Of a stretch of 25,815 nucleotides of DNA, positions 1 through 8,700 are shown one piece after another; positions within the stretch are counted from its first letter, which is position 1, and the number at the start of each line of letters is the position of its first letter. The notes under the pieces were generated by a model. It made no database searches and was not told the DNA's origin. It saw nothing but the letters and a program-made list of their open reading frames with translations. Position numbers and translations under genes: made by a program. The DNA is from Elysia marginata (lineage: Eukaryota; Mollusca; Gastropoda; Plakobranchidae): the NCBI GenBank assembly GCA_019649035.1, contig BMAT01002171.1:194852-220666 (forward strand), written 5' to 3'.

Positions 1-118
1 TCACTCGTTATCTTTCTGTTTGCCTGTCTTTCACTCTCTTTTTCGCTGTTTCTCTCTTCGTCCGTCTATATGTTTTTCTCTCTCCATCTTTTCTCTGTTT
101 GTCCGTCTTTCTCTTTTC
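1..118. repeat. Pyrimidine-rich low-complexity tract (module copy 1)
   Basis: Almost pure C/T on the + strand, with short words such as TCTTTC, CTGTTT and TCCGTC. It leads through TTTCCAGTAGTAGAAG into the TAG microsatellite. A similar tract at 399-490 also leads into a CAGTAGAA sequence and a TAG array, so this looks like the first half of a duplicated module. No coding content is supported: the open frames here and in the adjacent array are artefacts of simple repeats. Confidence 0.8.
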
Positions 119-163
119 CAGTAGTAGAAGTAGGCTAGTATTAGTTTTATTAATAGTAGTAAT

Positions 164-224
<61 letters not shown>

Positions 225-225
225 A

Positions 226-288
<63 letters not shown>

Positions 289-334
289 GCCTAGTAGTAG
301 AAGTAATAGGCCTAGTAGTAGAAGTAGTATAAAC
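119..334. repeat. TAG/CAG trinucleotide microsatellite
   Basis: A short AGC block at about 166-188 is followed by a long TAG run that continues with few interruptions to about 290, then by AGTAGAAG and TAGGCCTAG variants to about 330. The array reads as poly-Val on one strand and poly-Leu or poly-Thr on the other. Those open frames have no other protein-like content and are not genes. Confidence 0.95.
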
Positions 335-490
335 ATAGATAGAGACAGTGGGCACTTTTTGTCTTAAAATTACCCCCCTCGGCCAGCGTCCCTCGCTATC
401 ACTCTCTATTCTTTTTTTTTTCGCTCTCTCCCTTTTTCTCCTTCTATCTATATATCTGTCTCTCTCTTTCTCTTTTCTCTGTCCGCTTTT
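335..490. repeat. Module junction and second pyrimidine-rich tract
   Basis: A short unique stretch contains CCCCCCTCGGCCAGCG around 374-390 and is followed by a C/T-rich tract with T-runs and TCTCTC words. TCGGCCAGC recurs at about 953-961 after the second TAG array, which supports duplication of the whole unit. No gene is seen. Confidence 0.7.
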
Positions 491-502
491 TTCCCAGTAG
501 AA

Positions 503-758
503 GGGGGCCTAGATAGCTCAGTTGGTAGTGGCTTCGCTCCGTGGCCAAGAGGTCGCGGGTTCGAAACACAGCCGAGCACAGTCCGGGCCCCTGCTGGTTG
601 GGTCGGTGTCAGTATAATGTGACCGGCTGAGGCTAAGTCATGGTATCCCCGCTAATCTCTGGGTGGCAGCCCATAAAATTGTCATTGGGACCCAAGCCCT
701 GAGAGCACCTTTGAAGTGGAATTGGGCTTGTAAAAATACCCTTCAATCAATCAATCAA
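503..758 (+). mobile_element. Full-length tRNA-derived SINE
   Basis: The 5' part is a tRNA-like head with an RNA polymerase III A box (TAGCTCAGTTGG, 514-525) and B box (GGTTCGAAACAC, 558-569). A central domain of about 100 bases follows. The 3' part has CAAGCCC (693-699) pairing with GGGCTTG (724-730), and the element ends in a TCAA/TCAATCAATCAA tail. The element is bounded by a perfect 12-bp target-site duplication TTCCCAGTAGAA at 491-502 and 759-770, so the insertion boundaries are seen directly. A 3'-tail relative lies at 23011-23078 on the minus strand. The SINE family name and the central-domain class cannot be assigned by eye. Confidence 0.9.
514..569 (+). promoter_or_regulatory. SINE internal pol III promoter (A and B boxes)
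   Basis: The A box TAGCTCAGTTGG fits TRGCNNAGYNGG at every position. The B box GGTTCGAAACAC fits the GGTTCGANNCC core except near its end. Their start-to-start spacing of 44 bases is normal for a tRNA-like promoter. Both boxes look intact, so the copy may still be transcribable. Confidence 0.85.
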
Positions 759-782
759 TTCCCAGTAGAAATAGTATTACTT

Positions 783-783
<1 letters not shown>

Positions 784-842
<59 letters not shown>

Positions 843-886
843 ATTGTAGTAGTATATGTAGTAATAGTAGTAGTAGCAGTAATTAG
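784..886. repeat. TAG trinucleotide microsatellite, second array
   Basis: About 20 nearly uninterrupted TAG units run from 784 to about 842, followed by imperfect units (AATTGTAG, TATATGTAG, AGTAGCAGTAA). It lies directly after the SINE target duplication, so before the SINE arrived it followed CCCAGTAGAA in the same way as the first array. Confidence 0.95.
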
Positions 887-919
887 TATGTAGAGAGAAG
901 GCACAGTCTACCTTCACCG

Positions 920-946
920 CCCCCCCCCCCCTCTCTCTCTCTCTCC
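920..946. repeat. C homopolymer and CT dinucleotide run
   Basis: About twelve C bases are followed by about seven CT units and then CCGCCTTTTCGGCCAGC. It corresponds in position to the shorter CCCCCC run at 374-379 in the first module copy. Confidence 0.9.
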
Positions 947-1047
947 GCCTTTTCGGCCAGCCGTTGTCTTTCTGTCTCCGTCTTTTATTTTCAATATCTT
1001 TCAGGGTTCAAGGTCTCCGTTGTGGCCTAGGTGAAGGTCGAAAAGGA

Positions 1048-1061
1048 AGTTTCACTTTCGG
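1048..1061 (-). promoter_or_regulatory. ISRE-like (IRF) site
   Basis: On the minus strand the sequence is CCGAAAGTGAAACT, a full match to the interferon-stimulated response element pattern GAAANNGAAACT bound by IRF-family factors. CACTTCCTGT (1078-1087), an ETS-like core, and TGTTTAC, a forkhead-like core, lie within 45 bases downstream. Molluscs have IRF and ETS factors, but function here is inferred from motif match only. Confidence 0.35.
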
Positions 1062-1670
1062 GCTTCGGCTGACAAATCACTTCCTGTGTTTACAAACAGC
1101 AACTGAACAGTATCGGCCAAGTCTACTAGATTTCTAGATCTAGGATTGTAGAATTTAGAAAGAACTAAAGCATACCAGAGACTGGCAGAGAGTTATGAAC
1201 TTTATTTTTAGGAGACTGATTCATATGAAAGTCGCAGCTTGACTAAAATTGTCGTAATTGGTCTAAATTTAAAAACTTTACTATACCTAGGACTAGATGT
1301 AGATGTATTCCAGGTCTGTATCCCAACGACAGAAGTAAAGTGGAGCTCCTAGGCTACTGCAAGATAAACACATTAAATCAGGTTAGCCAATTTAGTATCC
1401 CGTCTAATCTAGATATAAATTAGACTGGTATGCAGATACTGTGCGTTGGTTGGATCACTATATCATTTAAAATCTTTAGATTTAGTCATTCTAAGATTCT
1501 TTAGATAATCCAAGCTACAAATAGCCTATAATAGAAGTTACGGTATTGATCTTCACATTATCTGGCTGAACAAAATGTAGATCTAGTCTAGATGACTTAC
1601 CATTCGCTTTTTTTCAGTTGTCTTTGTCCGGCTTCTGTAGCGCTCTGACGTAACATCACTGTTAAGACCT

Positions 1671-1695
1671 TTCTAAGGAGGTGCTCACCTTAGAA
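1671..1695. other. Hairpin with 8-bp perfect stem
   Basis: TTCTAAGG (1671-1678) pairs perfectly with CCTTAGAA (1688-1695) across a 9-base loop. It lies 18 bases after a CRE-like TGACGTAA. Role unknown; it could be a chance palindrome. Confidence 0.4.
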
Positions 1696-2174
1696 CCTCC
1701 CTGCTCTATGTTTGCTAGTTGAGTGACGTGAATTTAAACCCCTGTCCATAAAGTAACCATGTATTGGGCTCGGTTCCAGAATGCATCCTCAATTTATTAC
1801 ATTCCAAATTACTAATTATTAGCCTCTGCAAGCCAAACATTTTAAAGCCTATATAGTGTCCCTATTTATTTTAGTTTCAATTTACTCTTCGAAACCGCCC
1901 ATTCTGTCAGTTATATAATTGTAATAATTGAAAGTAATAAAATCTCATTGCATATTATCTCTAAAAATGCGACAGAAATTTTTACCAAGAAAATTATGCT
2001 TAGCTGGGGTGGCACCCCTTTGTGAAAAACTTTTCTGAGGATTGTCCTAGCTTCAGGTCAATACTGGTACCTCTGATGACCAGATTTTATAATATGCCAA
2101 TATAAAAAACAAATAACAGTAGATAGTGTTATGGCATATTTGGCTAATTTTTCTCTTCAACTTTTCTCTAGGCA

Positions 2175-2753
2175 ATGATGTCATCTAAAAGATCCTCTTC
2201 AGCTGCTCAATTGAAAGAAGATGGACACTCTTCAAAAAGACAACGGCTTGAAAATAACTCTGCGTGTTCAGAAGCTTCTTTCCTGTCTACTTTAGATATT
2301 TACATTCTACCTGCTGGGATCCAGAAGGCTCGCCTTGCTGTTTTTAAAACTCAAGTTGAAAAATATGGTGGAAAAGTGCAAGATAGATTTTGTTCGACTG
2401 CCAACCTCTCTCATATTATTGTAGAAGATAATGTAGATATGCCTCGTATGAAAAGAATTCTTAAACTTGATTCTTCTTTGGGGCTAAAGGTTGTGAAATC
2501 GTCATGGTTGAGCCTTTGCTTGCAGAACAAGAAACTGGAAAACTGTGAAGATTACCAACTATATGAAGAAACCAGTGATAGCAATGATTTTCTTCCAAAG
2601 GCAGAGATTGCCAGCAATCATAATAAGTCAGTAGAGCTCAGTAGGCCTACTGTAACCAGCAATTTATCTGATTATGAATCAAGCGATGATAATGATGAAC
2701 AGAAGAATGAAAAGACAGCGATTTTCAACGTTTCACATATAAAATCTCCCCAG
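2175..2753 (+). CDS. POLL: POLL coding exon 1: BRCT domain and linker
   Basis: Encodes residues 1-193. The exon opens after TTTTCTCTAG with GCA then ATGATG; either Met could start, and the second has A at -3. LPAGI (45-49), EKYGG (62-66), LSHIIVED (78-85) and [12 protein letters not shown] (106-117) are hallmarks of the pol lambda BRCT, which docks the enzyme to Ku and XRCC4-ligase IV during end joining. Residues 131-193 are acidic and Ser/Asp-rich and correspond to the Ser-Pro linker. The exon ends CAG before GTAAAT, phase 0. Confidence 0.96.
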
Positions 2754-5700
2754 GTAAATTAGAATTTATGGGAGGTTTTTAATCTAATTAGCTAATTATT
2801 GGATTTTTTTCATAGAACTATAAGTGTGATCTAATAATAAATATTTATGTGTAATAACACATTGGGGTGTATTCTAACTCTTTGGCGTTTATTCCACTCA
2901 AACCCGGCCGCTGACCAAAATTCACAAGAGGAACTTAGGTTCCTCTCTTGGGCCAATGAGACTTGCCCATTTCGATTGTGATTGTTATAGAAAGCTGGCA
3001 ATGGTGTTTGATTATCAGAAAAAAAATGTGAAATTTGAAAGAACAAATAAGTGCTCTAATTATAAGAGAATTATAATGGGTGGTTAGATCTTTCTGTGAC
3101 TTACAAATTGATTTTTGTTTCTAGTAAAAGTATTGGGAATTGAAGTCGGCATGGTAAAAAATTACTTTAAAAAATATTTTGTAAATGCTTTGACAAATTT
3201 AGTAATTTCATTGTTTTTGTTCAGTTTTTTTAGTTTTTGGTATCAATGTGATCAGAAGGATTAGCAAAAAATTTAAAAAAATATTTTCATAGTGAAAAAA
3301 ATATAAATTATAGTTTGATGTTTCTATGACTAAAAATCTGTGCAAATCAATTGTAGAGTATTATGTCCCGGGGCAGTGTTATCTACTACTGATCGTATGT
3401 AACTGACCTACCTGGACATCAGCCCAGAACCAATCAGAGCCCCAGCTGTCCCTGTACCTGACTACCTGAGATCAGCCAGGCCTATAAGAAGTAGGCTACA
3501 GGGGGAAGATCTGATTGCATAGCTTAGCAAAGTTCACACCTTTTAAAACTAAGTTGGAGGATTACAAAAGAGTTGAAAAACAATCGCGTTTTATTTTCAA
3601 TTAACATAAATGGAATTCTCGTATCAAACAGAATGTTTAGTCTTTGTTTCACAATTAACAATTTTGTATGAAATTATGACTTTGGAAACTTATTTTAAAA
3701 AGATATGTATAAATATCATAAATACCGAATTTTTCATTGATTATATAGTCAATAGTATTTTTCATGTCCAGACAAGGTGCTATTGAGAATTTTACTTAGG
3801 ATTTTGAAATTATTGTGCCCTGCGATTTCTGCTTTTTGATGACGACGCGCTCCACTTTGGCTACCACAGCAGGGCCCTTACTCATGACGCAACCGTTACC
3901 TTGCGCCAGTGCATTGTGCACAGTCAGTCTTACAACCACTGAAGCTCTGATTGGATTTCAATTTGACTGTTGACAGGTCTTGACCAATGAGAGATCATAA
4001 GTTTGAAATCAGCTGGTACCTGGGCAAATGATATCTGTCACAGTTGTCGGAGGGGCTACAAAAGTGGCTACTGTATTTTTCAAAAGAAAAGGGTGTTGCT
4101 ATTTAAAAACGCCCCCAAAATTAATCAGAACATGAAAGACTTAGCGTTATTTAAAACTTGAAAATAACTGTGTTGATTCTTGAGAAAAAGTGGGAGGCAT
4201 GTTCCTTGAAGTGGAACTGAATAAAGCTAAACTGTATTGATGATAACCCATGTATTTATCATGGTATTTTCAGAAATACATATATTTATTTCCTTCAAAC
4301 TGAATTCACTTTTTTTGTTTGTCCTCTGCGTTAATACACAACTATTAAATACATGTCACTTATTATTTTTAGAAAATTTGCATTTTCAATGTTTACCGAA
4401 GAGGTTATGTACAAGCTTATCAATACAGAGGCACATGATTTAAACATGTTTTTTTTTGACCAGCCTAATGAGTTAAAAATTGTAATTTGATCTATTTTGC
4501 AGCACATTATTTTATATTTTGTCCAATTTTAAAACGTTTTTCTCATCGGTATTTAGACAGAAAAATGGATTTGTGCTCAGTCATCCAAAAGTCCCAAGCC
4601 TAATATAAACAAACACATCACCGATAAACTTGAGGTAAGTGTTGTGAAATACCAAATGATGATTTATAGAACACATGTTATTTAAATTATATAATAATAA
4701 GTTGTTTCTGTGTTTCTAGTTTTTTCCAATTCACGCTTTAGCTGAGGCCTGCTCTTGTCAGTAGTTATCTTTTAGGTGCAATCTTTTCATTTTCAAATTA
4801 ATCCTGATATTATTGTCTCATGTCATGTTTTAGCAATATTTGCTTGTAAATCTTTTAGTTTTTTTAAAATTTCTCCAGTCTTAGTTAGTACTAAAAAAAA
4901 CTACATCCTTTGATAACTAATTTCAGTTAACTCTAATTTCTTTACTATTTTAGACCTTAACTTTTATTTCAGGAAATGGTAAAAACATACGAAAGTACAA
5001 ATGATAGGTGGAGAGCACTGGGGTACCAAAAAGCTATACAGACTTTGCGCAAGCATCCAAAAGAAATCAGTTCTTGGGAGGTAATGTTTTCAATGCAACT
5101 GATCCATTCTTGTTTTTATCTCTTTAGTATGGATATTGCAGCTAATAATCATAATAATAATAATTCACGAGTAGAGCGCCTGAGATGCATACATTATAAC
5201 AGTTTAAAGTTAGCCTAGTTACAGTTAAAGCAGTTGCAAAAAGACTGTAACATTAAAGAAAAACAAACAATTTTATGATACGAAAGCATAAAAACTGTTA
5301 CTATTACATCATCGAATATTATGCCACTATGTTTTAAAGGTAAGGTATTTTTCAGACGAAGAAAAAATAAATCTGGGGAGCCATGTTTTTTTTACCTTAA
5401 AAATGTCTGCACAGTAAGAAATTCATTCAAGATTTCTCAGAGGTAGTCATCAAGATTATCAAAGGTATACAATGAATTTCTCAGCACATGTAGCCTACTT
5501 AAACACAACATAAGCAGATTTGTTTTCCTTTTTTGTTTCAGGAGGCCAAATCTTTGCCTGGCATTGGAACGCGATTAGCAGACAAAATATGGGAGATTGC
5601 ACAGAGTGGCGAGTTGAGAAAATTAAAAGAGTTTGAGTCAGATGAAGAGCTTCAAGTTCTGAAGATGTTTACCAATGTATGGGGAGCAGGGCCTCATACG

Positions 5701-8700
5701 GCTCAGGTTTGGTATCAACAGGTGAGAAAGAGAAGATGACAAAATGGAAAAAGTGATAAAAATACATTGTCCATTCATGCATGTTTTCAATTCTACTATT
5801 TTGTCTTAATTAAATTTGTGTCACCACTTGGGGAACCGTATGAGCTATAGGTTTTTCTGGCAGCAATACGCATTTTTGTAATTGTTTACCAGTTATTGAG
5901 CAAGGCCAACACATAATGTATGTGTCATCAAAAACTGGAAAGAGGTTTGAAGGTGTTTTCTATGTTTCCATCTTCTGATTGGATTTTTCCATAGTATGAT
6001 GTATATCAGCTTCAAAAGCATAGTTAAAGCGTTATGTCTGAGATAAAGTTAATGAGGAAATAGTAACAATACACTTTTTGAACTTTACAAAACTAAGAAA
6101 GTTTAAACTTTATGCATGATGCAGGGATTCAGGACCATAGCAGATTTGCAACAGAAGGCTCATCTGAACCATCAACAAAAAGTTGGAATCCGCTTGTATG
6201 ACGATTTCTTAGACAGAATGCCAAGAGAGGAAGCCGCTGAGATTGAGAGAGTTGTAAGCTTTTCATACACTAAGAGTTGTCCCCTCTACTCTCTATTATT
6301 TCTCTCTTTATACAGTTCTGATAGTTTGTCATTTTTAATGTTCGGAAAAGTTCTTTGTTTAAGATGTCAACACTTTAGAACATGAAAATTTTGATACTTC
6401 ATTTGTGCTGGTTGCGAGACATATGCGACCCTGATCCCAAAACCCCAGCTAAAATCCCATAGTCCCATTGTGAGCTACGGGCAGTTTCCCAGTTTTTCTT
6501 TATTTTTGAAATGTCCTGGCATTAAACCAGTTTGGTCACTGTTTATTTTATTTTATTTTTTAATGATTTTATTTCCAATTAATCATAAAAACACATGTGG
6601 TAGTGGAAAGCAACAGACGTGTATATGTTACTACATTGTGTATAAAAGAAGTTTTTTTTTCTTCAAAAGGGGTGTGTTTGCAAATGTATGAGGGGGCTTT
6701 CCATCTTTTATTATTATTACATTTTGTTTTAAGAAGAAACAAATACAGATTATAAAAAGGGGCATTCGTTAATATGAACTTGAACTTTTTTTTTCTCTTG
6801 TGGCATGTCGGCAAGCTCTGTCTCAAAGAAAACAAGAGCATCAGCAGTAACGGGCAGCGTCTTCTTGAATCGAATGTTTCAGGAGCTTCAGTTCAGTTAA
6901 AAAGCTGTCGGGCACCTCAGGACCAACTTCTTCTTTAATTCTGTGCGTGTCATCTGGCCAATCTCTGATGTGTCTCTTTCGCATTCTTTTGTAAGGGGTG
7001 ATTTCTTTGTCTTCGATCATGAAAAAGTTTATGATTTGTTCTTTCCTTATGCAGTATTCTACAATAAGATCTTCTGTTTCCGCAACTATAGAGCAAGTGT
7101 CTTCAAAAGTGTCTAGCAGGAGTTTTTTTAACCTTTTGTTTCTCTCTGGTTGTGCAATTTTCTTTCTAGTATCTTGATTAAAATTGATGATTCGAAGTTG
7201 CACTTTATCACATGGCAGATACTTTGAGGCAGCTGAATGATTTTCTTTTTTGTTCAGTCTCGAATTGGTCGCTCGTAACTTGTCCATCTGCACTGATACA
7301 AGTACTGCTTTCGCTGCTGCTGCGACTCGTATGAGAAAGACTGGGTGTAGATCTAGATCTAGGTCTGACTCTAAAATTTAGTTCTTGGCTGCTTGATACA
7401 GATACTGCGTTTTCAATCTCATTCTCCAATTTCGATTCTTGCTTCTTAGGCACTAACTCTTGGTCCGGGACTGCAGTATACACTGTTGTCTCTGACAATT
7501 TTTCTGTAACTTGGGTGAATTTCTCTTGACCTTACAGCGAGCATAGGTGTGTCTGATTTACAGCAATCTTTAGAATCTTGTGTGTTGATAGATGTCGGAG
7601 GGCCTGTTGCATTCAGCGATTGCTGAGGCAGTGTGTACTTGGGAGACACACTCAACTCTTGTTGGCTGGGGCGATCTGACCTAGATAAAGTCAGACCTAG
7701 ATCCAACTTTGCCGGTTTATCCGTTTTGGTTCTGTTGATAATTGGCGTTTGATTGGCTTCAGGTTCTATATTATGTAGATATACTGGTGCATCCTCTTTT
7801 GACAGTAAATATCTGTGGTGTAATCTTCGTCTGTCTGTTCCTAACTGACTGGGCGAATTACGGCAAATTTCGGCAGGGTTGACTGATGAGATGTTGACAC
7901 ACTCGTGTCGGCTATTGCATCAAATTGTAGGACTAGGGTGCTTCTCTGTTGATTTCCAGCTAGTTTATAAGAGGCAAGGTGGGATTCTTGAAGCAAGCTG
8001 TTAAGAATGTTTTCCAGAATGATAGGGAATCCCCTAACTGGCATTCTGAAGGTTTAACGCTTTCAATTACAACGAAAAAGTTAAAATTTTGTGAGAGCTC
8101 CACACAGCTTCGTCTACCCTGCTCGCTTGCCACGCCGAAACTCCTGCAGTTTCCCAGCTTGAAACCCCTGAAAAATCATCACATCTCTTTGCTTTTTTAT
8201 TTACTAAAAATAACTGTCAAATTTAAATGAATTCTGTCTATTGAGAAATGTCGATGGAGTCCTATGCTTTCTGGTCAGATATACTATGAAACAAAAATTG
8301 AAAAAATTTCTGATTGCACTTGGGTTTTTGCTATTTGGGTCACATATTTTGAATGCAGTTAGACAAAATGAATCCACTGATGATCCTGACTTTTTGTTTT
8401 GCAGTAGCAGTGTAGTAGTATAGCTTCAGGTATGTGTATATTTCAAAGAAGCCTTAGAACTAAAAATATGTTTGTTGTTCAGACCAATCTGTGTTTTCTG
8501 ATGTTCAGTCCTCATCATCACTCATTTTGTAGGCCTATGTGTGTTTTGTACATTTTTTATATTATTTATACATTAATACAATACCCATAAATACCAGTTT
8601 TAAGTTTAGAATCTTTTTTTACTTACTTTATCCTGACTTTTCATGTTTTGTTATCCGAGACAAGAACTGAAGGCGCTGCTAGAAACATGAAGCTTTACTT

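Larger units (their letters stand above)
990..2171 (+). promoter_or_regulatory. POLL: Presumed POLL promoter / 5' UTR region
   Basis: This gene-free stretch lies upstream of the POLL start. A strong 3' splice site (TTTTCTCTAG, ending at 2171) lies three bases before the start ATG, so at least one untranslated exon and the promoter must lie further 5'. Candidate elements are an ISRE-like word and an ETS-like site near 1048-1087, and two CRE-like words (TGACGTAA at 1646-1653 and TGACGTGA near 1723). No TATA box or first exon can be placed with certainty. AGATCTAG words are unusually frequent here. Confidence 0.4.
2754..4556 (+). other. POLL: POLL intron 1
   Basis: A 1803-base GT-AG intron. It contains a hairpin (2927-2946) and two GC-richer islands (about 3360-3530 and 3825-4060) with CCAAT-type words (AACCAATCAGAG, CTGATTGGATT, GACCAATGAG). 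The 11-base word CCAATCAGAGC near 3430 and its complement near 3945 may be remnants of an inverted repeat. No protein-coding content is supported. Confidence 0.8.
4635..6124 (+). other. POLL: POLL introns 2, 3 and 4
   Basis: Three short GT-AG introns (4635-4972, 5081-5541 and 5722-6124) separate exons 2 to 5. They are AT-rich; the only repeat seen is a brief AAT run near 5145-5162. Confidence 0.9.

Noticed and set aside
8..355. Long open frames through the TAG arrays (poly-Thr, poly-Leu, poly-Val)
   Set aside because: They are open in several phases on both strands only because of the trinucleotide repeat and have no non-repeat protein content.
503..580. A genuine tRNA gene
   Set aside because: A and B boxes are present, but the sequence is a retroposon head: it is followed by a SINE body and tail and lies within a target-site duplication.
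2831..3046. Minus-strand 71-codon frame in POLL intron 1
   Set aside because: No recognisable domain or splice context. It covers a hairpin and is best read as intron sequence.
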